From assembly GCA_965221215.1 (NCBI GenBank), contig OZ244872.1:2542001-2606000 (forward strand): 64,000 bases of DNA. The letters run 5' to 3'. The DNA is from Aldehydirespirator sp965221215 (lineage in GTDB: Bacteria; Actinomycetota; Acidimicrobiia; Acidimicrobiales; Aldehydirespiratoraceae). The translations under genes were made by a program, and so were the position numbers. Positions 25,792 to 33,912 of the stretch are shown in pieces. The notes under the pieces were generated by a model, which was given only the letters and a program-made list of their open reading frames with translations, ran no database searches and was not told the origin of the DNA. Numbering within the stretch: position 1 is the first letter of the stretch; each line of letters opens with the position of its first letter.

Positions 25792-26774
25792 GCGGCGACT
25801 CTGGATCCGCGACCGAGCCGGTTGTGCCGCTGGTTGAGAGCCGGGACGTCAGCGTACACTTCAGCCGCTGGGTCGGCAGCCGCCGGCGAACCGTCTACGC
25901 GCTGGACGACTTCAGCATCGCGGTGGCTCCCGGCGAGACCGTCGGCCTGGTGGGCGAGTCGGGCTGCGGCAAGTCCACCGCGGGCCGGGCGCTGCTGGGC
26001 GCGGTGAAGCCCACCAAGGGGCAGGTGCTCTTCGAGGGCCGCGACGTGACCCACCTGAGCAGGCGCAACTGGCGGGCCATGCGCAAGCAGGTCCAGATGA
26101 TCTTCCAGGACCCCTATTCGGCTCTCAATCCCAAGCTCAAGGTGGGTGAGAGCATCGCTGAGCCGTTCCTGGTGCACACCCGCAAGCGGGGCGCAGAACT
26201 CGAGGCAGCCGTGGCCGAGCTGCTGGAGACGGTGGGGATGACCGCCGGCGCGGCCGACAAGTACCCCCACGCCTTCTCCGGCGGCCAGCGCCAGCGCATC
26301 GTGATCGCCCGGGCGCTGGCGCTGCATCCCGGATTCGTGGTTGCCGACGAGGCCACCGCCGCTCTCGACGTGTCGATCCAGGCCCAGATCGTCAACCTGC
26401 TGGTGGAGCTCAAGGACACCGTGGGCCTCTCGTACCTGTTCATCTCCCACAACCTGGCGGTGGTGCGCCATGTGTCGGACCGGGTGGCCATCATGTATCT
26501 GGGCCATCTGATGGAGATCGGCAGCCACCGCGACATCTACGAGAACCCCACCCATCCCTACTCACAGGCCCTGCTCTCGGCGGTGCCCGTGCCCGACCCC
26601 ACCACCAGGGGCAACCACGAGCCGCTGGTGGGCGACCTCCCCAGCCCCATGGACCCGCCCCAGGGCTGCCGGTTCAACACCCGCTGCCCGCTGGTGGAGG
26701 AACGCTGTCGCCACGAGCGCCCGCCGCTACAGGAGCGCTCCAGCGGCCACTACGTGGCCTGCTGGGTGAATTGA
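25788..26774 (+). CDS. ABC transporter ATPase, DppF/OppF family
   Basis: 328 residues. Walker A GESGCGKSTAGRA near 58, Q-loop MIFQDPYSALNPK, signature FSGGQRQRIVIA near 162, Walker B FVVADEATAALD, and the C-terminal GCRFNTRCPLVEERC cysteine region. GTGA overlap with the preceding ATPase gene. No substrate-binding protein gene belongs to this run; the nearest is 14 kb away at 40.8 kb in another operon, so the specificity component may be encoded elsewhere. Confidence 0.9.
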   Translation: MSGDSGSATEPVVPLVESRDVSVHFSRWVGSRRRTVYALDDFSIAVAPGETVGLVGESGCGKSTAGRALLGAVKPTKGQVLFEGRDVTHLSRRNWRAMRKQVQMIFQDPYSALNPKLKVGESIAEPFLVHTRKRGAELEAAVAELLETVGMTAGAADKYPHAFSGGQRQRIVIARALALHPGFVVADEATAALDVSIQAQIVNLLVELKDTVGLSYLFISHNLAVVRHVSDRVAIMYLGHLMEIGSHRDIYENPTHPYSQALLSAVPVPDPTTRGNHEPLVGDLPSPMDPPQGCRFNTRCPLVEERCRHERPPLQERSSGHYVACWVN

Positions 26775-27964
26775 GCGAACCGGTCACCGGCGGCGCCCCG
26801 GACGCGGGCGACCGAGACGACGGTCTGACCGTCCGCTGGGCCACGTTCGGCTACCTGTTCACGCTGTACTTCATCCTCGGCGGGGCCGAGACCATGATGT
26901 CGCCGCTGTTCCCGCTGGTGCAGGACGATCTGGACATCACCGAGAGCAACCTGGCCGCCATCTTGGCCGCGGTGTCGGCCGGGATCGCCTCGTTCAACAT
27001 TCTCGGCGGCATCAGCAGCCGCCGGCTCAGCAATCGGGCGCTGGTCCGGGCCGCGGCGGTGACGCTGGCGGCGGGCATGGTGATCTCGGCCGCCGCGCCG
27101 AGCTTCTGGGTGCTGCTGATCGGCCAAGGGTTGCTGGGGGCCGCCTTCGGGATCTATTTTCCGCCGGGGCTGGCCAGCGTGGCCCGGCTGTATCCCGGCA
27201 CCGAGGGCAAGGCGATTGCGGTGTGGGGCCAGGCCTATTCGTTCGGGCTGGCCGCCGCCGCGCTGAGCGTGTTCGCGGGGGGAGGCTGGCGCTGGGTGTT
27301 TGTTGGCTGCGCGGTGCCCCCGATCCTGGCCGCGGCCTACGTGCCGAGATGGGTCGAGCCCGCCCGAGCCACGGCATCGGTGCCGCTGCTGAGGCAACTG
27401 GCCCAGTACGCCCGCAAGCAGACCTACCGGCTGGCCTTCTTGGCCAGCTTCGGCGGCGTGTCGATGCACTTCGTGGTGATCGGCTTCTCGCCGGCTTTCT
27501 TCGAGGCGCGCGGCGTGGATCTGCGGCTGGTGGGCGTGCTGCTGGCCGCGGGCCGGGTCCTGTCGGCGCCGGTGAAGCTGGTGGGCGGAGCGCTGTACGA
27601 CCAGCGCGGCGGACCATGGACGGCCAGGCTGATGATGGCGGCGACCTTCGGCTTCGGCCTGCCGCTGCTGCTGGCGCCCACCAATGCGGGCGTGTGGTTC
27701 CTGGTTCCCTTCGTGGGCATGGCGGTGTCGGTGCTGCCGGTGGCCAACGCCATGCTGGTGGCGGCCCTGCCGCCGCAGTCGGGCTGGGGCATCGGCACCT
27801 TCCGGGCCGCGCTGCTGGGCTCGGCGGCGCTGCTCTCGGCCATCATGAGCGGCCTGCTGGAGCTGGGAGCGCCGCTCAAGTCGCTGATGCTGGTCTCGCT
27901 GCTGCTGCCCGCGCTGGTGGCCGCCGCCATGCACCGGGCCGTGCCCGAGACGCCCGTTACTTGA
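26771..27964 (+). CDS. MFS transporter
   Basis: 397 residues from TTG 26771, overlapping the ATPase stop (TTGA). Twelve hydrophobic segments, with NILGGISSRRLSNRALV in place of motif A and ISSRRL/LYDQRGG in the loops. It ends the ABC operon and overlaps the convergent DUF6941 gene by eight bases. Its presence beside an ABC importer suggests an exporter or second importer for the same or a derived compound. Confidence 0.75.
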   Translation: MSEPVTGGAPDAGDRDDGLTVRWATFGYLFTLYFILGGAETMMSPLFPLVQDDLDITESNLAAILAAVSAGIASFNILGGISSRRLSNRALVRAAAVTLAAGMVISAAAPSFWVLLIGQGLLGAAFGIYFPPGLASVARLYPGTEGKAIAVWGQAYSFGLAAAALSVFAGGGWRWVFVGCAVPPILAAAYVPRWVEPARATASVPLLRQLAQYARKQTYRLAFLASFGGVSMHFVVIGFSPAFFEARGVDLRLVGVLLAAGRVLSAPVKLVGGALYDQRGGPWTARLMMAATFGFGLPLLLAPTNAGVWFLVPFVGMAVSVLPVANAMLVAALPPQSGWGIGTFRAALLGSAALLSAIMSGLLELGAPLKSLMLVSLLLPALVAAAMHRAVPETPVT

Positions 27965-28373
27965 CCTTGTCGATGACTCGGAAGGCGTAGTCGCGCTGGG
28001 CGTCGCCGAGGGTGGCCCTCACCCGGTAGCCGCCCGGCTTGGGGAAGTGGACGATGCCGGTCACCACCAGCGGCGAGCGGCTGTCGGTGCCGGGAACCTT
28101 GCCCGGCGGGCGGCCGACCTCGATGTTGGCGGTGGCCTCCATCAGCTTGCTGTGGCCGTCCTCGTCCTCGACCCGGATCACCACCTGGTGGCGCTGGTTG
28201 TGCTCCATCCACGGGACCAGCACCGACAGCGCTATGGCGAAGTGCTGGGGCCGGGGCTTCTCGCCCTCCTTGTAGGACCGGGTGACCGTGTCCCAGCCCG
28301 CCCCCATCAGGTACAGCAGCCCGTTCTGCACCTCGGCGTGATTGGCCAGCGCCAACAGCTCGATCTGGGCCAC
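27957..28373 (-). CDS. DUF6941 family protein
   Basis: 138 residues. Pattern: ALANHAEVQNGLLYLMGAGWD near the N-terminus, then a beta-rich body with HFAIALSVLVPW, HQVVIRVEDEDG and a closing IVHFPKPGGYRVRATLG. This small beta-sandwich-like family is widespread in actinobacteria and has no established function. The 3' end overlaps the convergent MFS gene. Confidence 0.7.
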   Translation of the reverse strand: MAQIELLALANHAEVQNGLLYLMGAGWDTVTRSYKEGEKPRPQHFAIALSVLVPWMEHNQRHQVVIRVEDEDGHSKLMEATANIEVGRPPGKVPGTDSRSPLVVTGIVHFPKPGGYRVRATLGDAQRDYAFRVIDKVK

Positions 28374-28396
28374 CGCGGCAGTCTAGGCAGCGGCGT

Positions 28397-28460
28397 CATT
28401 CCCGCTCATGTTCGCTTCGCTCACGGGCCGCTCGGGCCACGGCCTCGCAAGCTCGACCTC
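28397..28460. repeat. Dispersed repeat family, copy d
   Basis: CATTCCCGCTC, TCACGGGCCGCTCGGGCC, ACGGCCTCGCAAGCTCGACC: the short form of the family. It starts (minus strand) three bases after the stop of the adenylate-forming-like gene. Confidence 0.85.
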
Positions 28461-28463
28461 GGG

Positions 28464-29264
28464 TCACACCTTGTGATCGGAAGGGTTGAAGGCTGCCATC
28501 ACCAGGGTGTCGCGAATGATGAGCGGCGCGCCCGCATACAACGAGAGCGAGGCTGCGTCGACAATCGTCTTGGCGCCAGGGAGCGGGCACGGCAGCAGTA
28601 CGGGCACCTGCCTGCTGGGTCCGTAGCGCTCGGTCAGGGACCGGTTCTGGGCGTCGAGAGATCCCTCGCTGTGAGCCAACGCCTCCGGCGGCCCGGTCTC
28701 GCCCAGCTTGAAGTCGAGCAGCAGCAGGCCGTCGGGAAGCGGCGCCGGCTCCGGGGGGTCTTCAGCCCGGCCCCGCACATCCACCGCCGTTCCCTCGGCC
28801 AGACCCAGCGCCGCGCCTTGGGCGTAGGAGACAACTTCTTGGACGGCTGCCACCGGCATCTGCTCACAGCCTTGGGCCGACGAGATGACCATGGCCGGCT
28901 CGACTCTCTCGAGCACGCGCAGAAAGTCCTGCGCTCTGGCGGTGACCGGCAGCCTCGCAGGTACGTGTCCCGCCCGCAGCACGGCCAGAAACATCGTCAG
29001 CCAGGCGGCGGAGTCGGGCAGGTGCACCACCACCACCCGCTTGTCGGAGCCCACCGCGGACCGAATCTCCTTCGCCGCGATGCCTGAGGCGAGCCACAAC
29101 TCGGCCCGATTCAAGGTGTTGGTGCCCGCGGCGAAGGCAAGCGCTTCGGGCTCCGTCATGACGTGAAGTTCGAACCGGTCAACTAGCCGCGACACGCTTC
29201 GGTCGCCGCGGCCGCCTGGAGCCGGATCAGCAGAACCACCAGTCACGATCATCCTCTCCGACAC
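28464..29264 (-). CDS. Truncated/degenerate adenylate-forming (AMP-binding) protein
   Basis: 266 residues, half the length of an acyl-CoA synthetase. It has the N-terminal pattern LNRAELWLASGIAAKEIRSA, HLPDSAAWLTMFLAVLRAGHV and a position matching the ATP P-loop, but the P-loop reads FKLGETGPPEAL instead of the usual TSGTTGxPK, so the catalytic Thr/Ser and Lys are gone. The C-terminal half is missing. It may be a pseudoenzyme or a decaying gene. It sits next to an intact adenylate-forming gene at 29.5 kb, from which it may descend. GTG start; the internal ATG at 29252 has GGAGAGG before it and is an alternative. Confidence 0.55.
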   Translation of the reverse strand: MSERMIVTGGSADPAPGGRGDRSVSRLVDRFELHVMTEPEALAFAAGTNTLNRAELWLASGIAAKEIRSAVGSDKRVVVVHLPDSAAWLTMFLAVLRAGHVPARLPVTARAQDFLRVLERVEPAMVISSAQGCEQMPVAAVQEVVSYAQGAALGLAEGTAVDVRGRAEDPPEPAPLPDGLLLLDFKLGETGPPEALAHSEGSLDAQNRSLTERYGPSRQVPVLLPCPLPGAKTIVDAASLSLYAGAPLIIRDTLVMAAFNPSDHKV

Positions 29265-29521
29265 TCATGCTCACCCTGCAGCCGTCTGACTAGCGCCAAG
29301 CTAGCCCGCCGATCCGGGCTCGCAACGGGCCTCTGACCTGCGTAAACGTCTGACAATGCGGCACCGGGAAGCGGCAGGATGGTGTCGGGAATGTGCAAGG
29401 TTTCCTGCAAGCGTTTGCACTCGGCCGCGGCTGATCCCGCTCTTGTTCGCTGTCCTACCGGACCGCTCGGGCCACGGCCTCACCCGTGTGGGCGAGGTCC
29501 ACGCACCAATCCCGATCGGCG
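29265..29521. other. Non-coding gap with dispersed repeat copy e
   Basis: No gene visible. Positions 29432-29502 hold a diverged copy of the dispersed repeat (ATCCCGCTCTTGTTCGCTG, then GACCGCTCGGGCCACGGCC); the rest shows nothing I recognise. Confidence 0.6.
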
Positions 29522-31162
29522 CTAGTCGCTGTCGGACGGGGTGAGGCCGAGCCGTTCGGCCAGGCCGATGCGCTGGAGTTTGCCGGTAGCGCCCTTGGGC
29601 AGTTCGTCGAGCACCAGGATCCGTCGGGGAATCTTGAAGGCGACGAGCGACTGGGCCAGGAACCGGCGCAGCTCCCGCTCGTCGACGTCGCTGCCGTCGG
29701 CGGCCACCACCGCGGCGGCCACCTCCTCTCCCAACTTTGGGTGGGGCATGGCGAACGTCACCGCCTGGGCCACCGCCGGATGGGCCAGCAGGGCCTCGTC
29801 CACCTCCAGGGGGGAGACCTTCTCGCCGCCACGGTTGATCTGCTCCTTGAGGCGGCCGGTGAGGAACAGGTAGCCGTCTTCGTCGAGGTAGCCCTCGTCG
29901 CCGGTGCGGAACCAGCCGTCGGTGAAGGCGGCCTCGTTGGCGTCGGGGTTGTTCTCGTAGCCGTCGATCACGGTCGGGCCCTTGATCGACACCTCGCCCC
30001 GCTCCCCCGGCGGCTGCGGACGGTTCCGGCGATCGAGCACGGCCAGCTCGACCCCGGTGGCAACCCCGACCGACCGGGGCTTGGCCGCGCCGGGGGGCAG
30101 GGGGTTGGCGCACATCTGGTGGGTGGCCTCGGTCATGCCGTAGGCCTCGATGACGGGGGCGCCGAACAGCTCGCCCAGTTCGGTCAGCACCGGCGTGGGG
30201 AGAGACGCCGACGACGACCGCACGAAGCGCAGGCCGGCGGAGTGGGCCGCGTCGCGGTGGCGGTCGGCGCGGGCGAGCACCATCTGGTGCATGGTCGGCA
30301 CCGCGGTGTAGTAGCTGGGCCGCAGCGCCTCCAGCTGGGCGAAGAACCGGAAGGCGTCGAAGCCCTCGGTGCAGGCGACCGCGCCGCCGGCCGACAGTGG
30401 CGCCAGCAATCCGGCCAGCAGGCCGTGGATGTGGAACAGCGGCATCACCTGCAACGACCGGTCCTCGGCGGTGAGGGCCAGCGAGGCGGCGATGCCCGCG
30501 GCCGAGCGGGCCAGGTTGCGCTGCCGCAGCGGCACGATCTTGGGCCGAGAGGTAGTTCCGGAGGTGTGCAGCACCAGCGCCACATCATCGTCGGACGGCC
30601 ACCGGGCCGCAGACTCGCCGCCAGAAGACTGAGAACCTGCCGGCGCCGATTCGCGGCCGGGGGACCGAGAACCTGCGGGCACAGACTCGCCGCCAGGGGA
30701 CCCATCGTCCTGGGCAGACGGCTCGCCGGCAGGCGGCGAGGCGCTCAGGTCGATGGAGCCCGCCGAGCCGGTCAGCGCTACCGACAGCACGCCGGCTTCG
30801 GCGGTGCGGGCCGCGTCGCGGGCGTCCGCCCCCGACTCGTCGGGCCGGGTGATGAGCGCTTTGGCGCCCAGGTCGTCGAGGTAGAAGCGCAGCTCGGAGG
30901 TGCGGTACTTGGGGTTGAGCGGCGCGGCGCAGCCGGCGCAGGCCGCGGCCAGGAAGGCAATGGCCATCTCTGCGCCGTTGGGCATCACGATGGCGATGCG
31001 ATCGGCCATACCCACCCCGAGACTCCGGAGCCGGTCGGCGAGCCGGTCCACCTCGGTCCTCAGCTCGCCGTGAGTGAGCACCGAGCCGTCGGGTGACACA
31101 ATGGCCGCAGCGTGATCGGCCCCGGCATCGAGAAGCCCCCGCAGCGTCATCGGATCGCTCAT
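29522..31162 (-). CDS. AMP-dependent synthetase/CoA ligase, oxalyl-CoA synthetase-like
   Basis: 546 residues. P-loop HTSGTTSRPKIVPL, where SRPK rather than GxPK is characteristic of the oxalate-CoA ligase (Pcs60/AAE3) branch; then MPLFHIHGLLAGLLAPL, EAYGMTEATHQMCANPLPPG, the aspartate region FTDGWFRTGDEGYLDEDGYL and the C-terminal catalytic lysine LPKGATGKLQR. Expected reaction: ATP-dependent CoA thioester formation on oxalate or a similar short acid. A low-complexity insert (about residues 145-190) precedes the P-loop and is a 12-residue tandem repeat. The ATG overlaps the stop of the reductase gene upstream (ATGA), so the two are coupled. Confidence 0.85.
   Translation of the reverse strand: MSDPMTLRGLLDAGADHAAAIVSPDGSVLTHGELRTEVDRLADRLRSLGVGMADRIAIVMPNGAEMAIAFLAAACAGCAAPLNPKYRTSELRFYLDDLGAKALITRPDESGADARDAARTAEAGVLSVALTGSAGSIDLSASPPAGEPSAQDDGSPGGESVPAGSRSPGRESAPAGSQSSGGESAARWPSDDDVALVLHTSGTTSRPKIVPLRQRNLARSAAGIAASLALTAEDRSLQVMPLFHIHGLLAGLLAPLSAGGAVACTEGFDAFRFFAQLEALRPSYYTAVPTMHQMVLARADRHRDAAHSAGLRFVRSSSASLPTPVLTELGELFGAPVIEAYGMTEATHQMCANPLPPGAAKPRSVGVATGVELAVLDRRNRPQPPGERGEVSIKGPTVIDGYENNPDANEAAFTDGWFRTGDEGYLDEDGYLFLTGRLKEQINRGGEKVSPLEVDEALLAHPAVAQAVTFAMPHPKLGEEVAAAVVAADGSDVDERELRRFLAQSLVAFKIPRRILVLDELPKGATGKLQRIGLAERLGLTPSDSD
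30608..30715. repeat. 36-bp tandem repeat inside CoA ligase gene
   Basis: About three diverged 36-bp units (12 codons, pattern ESxPAGSxSPG) that encode a Ser/Gly/Pro-rich insert between the N-terminal domain and the ATP-binding motif. In frame, so the enzyme is probably intact. Confidence 0.7.
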
Positions 31163-32409
31163 GGGCCGGCCTCCTCAGGTCTCCCGCTCTCGTTCGCTGC
31201 GCTCACGGGCCGCTCGGGCCACGGCCTCGCAAGCTCGACCTCAGGTCTCCCGCTCTCGTTCGCTGCGCTCACGGGCCGCTCGGGCCACGGCCTCGCAAGC
31301 TCGACCTCAGGTCTCCCGCTCTCGTTCGCTGCGCTCACGGGCCGCTCGGGCCACGGCCTCGCAAGCTCGACCTCAGGTCTCCCGCTCTCGTTCGCTGCGC
31401 TCACGGGCCGCTCGGGCCACGGCCTCGCAAGCTCGACCTCTAGACGACGATTCAGCAGGGCGGCCAACCCGTAGACGGTGCTGATGGCCGGGGTGGGCAC
31501 ACCGGTCAGCTCGCCCAGCTCGACGAACACGCCGACCAGCGGGTCGAGCTCGAGCGGGCGGCCGGCCTCGGCGTCCTGGAGCATGGAGGTCTTGTGCTCG
31601 CCCACGGCCTCCGCTCCGGCGATGCGACGCTCCACGCTGATGCGGATGCTCACCCCGAGAGCCTCGGCAATGCGGCCGGCCTCGGTCATCATCCGGGCCG
31701 CTAGGTCCCGGGTGGCCGGAGTGCGGCAGATCTCGGCCAGCGTGGCGCCGGTGAGGGCGCTGATCGGGTTGAAGGCCAGGTTGCCCCAGGCCTTGACCCA
31801 CAGGTGCGAGCGGATGTCGGTCAACACCCGCGACTTGAACCCGGCCGAGGCGAAGGCGTCGGCCAGCGCCCGGGCCCGGTCGGACTTGGCGCCATCGAGC
31901 TCGCCCACCGGAAAGCGGTCGCCCTCGACGTGGGTGATCACACCGGGGGCGGTCTTCTCGGCTGCCGGGTAGGCGATGCAGGCCACGATGCGCTCCGGCG
32001 CCACCGCGGCCGAGATGGTGCCGTCGGGGTCGAGCGAACTGAGCCGGCACCCGTCGTGGGGTCCGCCGTGGCGCTCGAAGTACCACCACCCGATGCCGTT
32101 CTGCAACGGCACCACCGTGGTGTGATCGGCACAAAGGCCCTCAAGCTCGTGGGCCACCGCCGCGATCTGGTGGGCCTTGAGGGCCAGGATCACCGTGTCG
32201 TGCGTGCCCAAAACCCTGAAGTCGTCGGAGGCCTCGATCCCGGTCGCCACCGTGGTGGAGCCGTCCAACTCCACCAGTCTGAGCCCATCGCGCCGAATGG
32301 CGTCCAGATGCTCACCCCGAGCAACAACGCTCACATCGGTGCCAGCCACCGCCAGGCGAGCAGCCAGCATCCCGCCGATCGCGCCAGCACCGACTACGCA
32401 AATCTTCAC
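31159..32409 (-). CDS. Ketopantoate reductase (PanE/ApbA) family protein with repeat-encoded tail
   Basis: 416 residues from GTG 32409, which begins KICVVGAGAIGGMLAARL, the Rossmann motif. Other family marks: VVPLQNGIGWWYF near 115, the catalytic lysine in LWVKAWGNLAFNPISALTG, and the end of the native protein near residue 325 (PAISTVYGLAALLNRRLE). After that come four in-frame copies of a 22-residue unit (VELARPWPERPVSAANESGR) made by four 66-bp dispersed-repeat units; this tail is not part of the family. The expected reaction is NADPH-dependent reduction of a 2-oxoacid. ATGA overlap couples it to the CoA ligase. Confidence 0.85.
   Translation of the reverse strand: MKICVVGAGAIGGMLAARLAVAGTDVSVVARGEHLDAIRRDGLRLVELDGSTTVATGIEASDDFRVLGTHDTVILALKAHQIAAVAHELEGLCADHTTVVPLQNGIGWWYFERHGGPHDGCRLSSLDPDGTISAAVAPERIVACIAYPAAEKTAPGVITHVEGDRFPVGELDGAKSDRARALADAFASAGFKSRVLTDIRSHLWVKAWGNLAFNPISALTGATLAEICRTPATRDLAARMMTEAGRIAEALGVSIRISVERRIAGAEAVGEHKTSMLQDAEAGRPLELDPLVGVFVELGELTGVPTPAISTVYGLAALLNRRLEVELARPWPERPVSAANESGRPEVELARPWPERPVSAANESGRPEVELARPWPERPVSAANESGRPEVELARPWPERPVSAANESGRPEEAGP
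31177..31440. repeat. Dispersed repeat family, copy f: four tandem 66-bp units
   Basis: Units start at 31177, 31243, 31309 and 31375 and are essentially identical by eye. Each contains TCGTTCGCTGCGCTCACGGG and ACGGCCTCGCAAGCTCGACC. Because 66 is a multiple of three, all four are read through in frame as the C-terminus of the reductase gene on the minus strand, and a long ORF on the plus strand is only a shadow. Confidence 0.95.
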
Positions 32410-32442
32410 GGCGACAGTGTGCCACCCAAATCGTCCCAAACG

Positions 32443-32448
32443 GTATAC
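32443..32448. promoter_or_regulatory. GTATAC palindrome upstream of reductase
   Basis: Context AACGGTATACAGCC, 34 bases before the GTG start of the PanE-like gene and between it and the amidohydrolase end. Confidence 0.45.
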
Positions 32449-32490
32449 AGCCGCTACCCGAGCCGCCAGCCGGAAGGGCGAAGCAGCGCC

Positions 32491-33885
32491 CTAGATCACG
32501 GGCCAGCGGTGGGTGGCGTATTGGGCTAGGTCGGTGCGCTCGGCTGCGGCGGTGGCGGCCTCTCGGCCTCGGGCCATGATGGCTTGGGCGTCCAGGTTGA
32601 CGAACTCGCCGTCCTCGACGATCACGTTGCCGTCGATCACCACGGTGTGGACCGAGTCGCCGCTGGCGCCGTGGCACAGGTTCGACAGCGGGTTGTGCAG
32701 CGGCACCCACTCGGGGCGGTCGAGGTCGAACAGCAGGAAGTCGGCCCGCTTGCCCGCCTCCAGCGAACCCACCTCGTCATCCCACAGCACCGAGCGGGCG
32801 CCGTCGACGGTGAGGTGCTCCAGGATCGTCTCGGCCGGCATCAGCGAGGCGTCCTCGAAGATGTCTCGGTAGACGCGGAAGTACTGGGCGATGCGCAAGA
32901 TGTCGGTGGTGTGCGAGCAGGCGCCGATGTCGGTGCCCACCCCCACGGTCACGCCCCGATCCAGCAGCTTGAGATGGGTGGCCCGCTGCAGCCCGCCCCA
33001 GCCGAACACCGCGCTGGCGGTGGGGCACATCGACACTTTCACGTCGCGCTCGGCCAGCAGGTCGCACTCGTCGTCGGTGAGGAAGTGGCAGTGCACCAAC
33101 TGCACGTTGGGGCCGAGCACCCCGTTGCGCTCGTAGCGGGCGATGGGCCGCTCGCCGTCGAACACCCGCTGGTGATGCTCGACCGAGTCGCGGTTGGAGA
33201 TCATGTGCGACACGATGCCGGTGCCGTGCTCGGCGGCCAGCTCGGCCACGGCTCGGCACAGCCGGTCCGACACCATGCGCTCGGTGCGCAGCGAGAACCA
33301 GGGCCGCACCCGCCCGCCGGCCGCACCCGCATAGGCCTCAACGAAGGCCAGGCCGTCGGCGATGGCCTCGTCGGTGGTGGAGTCGAACGTGCCCGGCATG
33401 GCCCGGCCGCCGGCCATGTCGGTGAGCGAGCGGGCCAGCACTGCCCGGCAGCCGATCTCGGCCGCGGCCCGCACCGAGTTCTCGGGATTCTGCGAGCCCG
33501 GATCGCACACCGTGGTGGTGCCGTGGCGGACCGACTCCAGCAGGGCGCACATCGCAGCCAGGTAGGCCTCGTCGTCGGTGACGCCGGCCTCCATCGGATA
33601 GCAGCGGTCGTGGAGGAAGACCTTCAGGGGAACGTCGTCGCCCAGGCCCCGCACGAAGAACGGGGCCAGATGCTGGTGGTTGTCGACGAAGCCTGGGGTT
33701 ATCAGCCGGCCGCGGGCGTCGATGGTGCGGACCGCCTCCCGGTAGCCGGCGGACTCCAGCTCGGCGGTGGGGCCAACCGCCAGGATCTCGCCGCCGTGTG
33801 CGGCCAGCGCCCCGCCGCGCACCATGCGGCGCTTTGGATCCATGGTGATGAGCCAGTCGGCGTTGCGCACCAGCAAGTCGATCAT
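32491..33885 (-). CDS. Amidohydrolase family (cytosine/S-adenosylhomocysteine deaminase-like)
   Basis: 464 residues. N-terminal beta-sandwich with LVRNADWLITMDPKRRMV, metal motif PGFVDNHQHLAPFF near 67 (the HxH pair), later VSHMISNRD, LVHCHFLTDDE for the third/fourth ligands and VGVGTDIGACSHTTD with the final aspartate. It fits the MTA/SAH deaminase, guanine deaminase and atrazine/melamine hydrolase group; actual substrate unknown. It is 27 bases downstream of the epimerase gene and in the same direction, together with RidA, an FAD monooxygenase and a VOC protein. Confidence 0.85.
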   Translation of the reverse strand: MIDLLVRNADWLITMDPKRRMVRGGALAAHGGEILAVGPTAELESAGYREAVRTIDARGRLITPGFVDNHQHLAPFFVRGLGDDVPLKVFLHDRCYPMEAGVTDDEAYLAAMCALLESVRHGTTTVCDPGSQNPENSVRAAAEIGCRAVLARSLTDMAGGRAMPGTFDSTTDEAIADGLAFVEAYAGAAGGRVRPWFSLRTERMVSDRLCRAVAELAAEHGTGIVSHMISNRDSVEHHQRVFDGERPIARYERNGVLGPNVQLVHCHFLTDDECDLLAERDVKVSMCPTASAVFGWGGLQRATHLKLLDRGVTVGVGTDIGACSHTTDILRIAQYFRVYRDIFEDASLMPAETILEHLTVDGARSVLWDDEVGSLEAGKRADFLLFDLDRPEWVPLHNPLSNLCHGASGDSVHTVVIDGNVIVEDGEFVNLDAQAIMARGREAATAAAERTDLAQYATHRWPVI

Positions 33886-33912
33886 GTGGCCAACCTCCTC
33901 AACAGGGCGGAC

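Noticed and set aside
31177..31440. CRISPR-like regular repeats
   Set aside because: The units are contiguous with no spacers and belong to the dispersed repeat family.
31093..31484. Plus-strand ORFs of about 107-120 codons made of a 22-residue repeat
   Set aside because: They are shadows of the 66-bp array in other frames; the minus-strand reductase frame has the real protein upstream.
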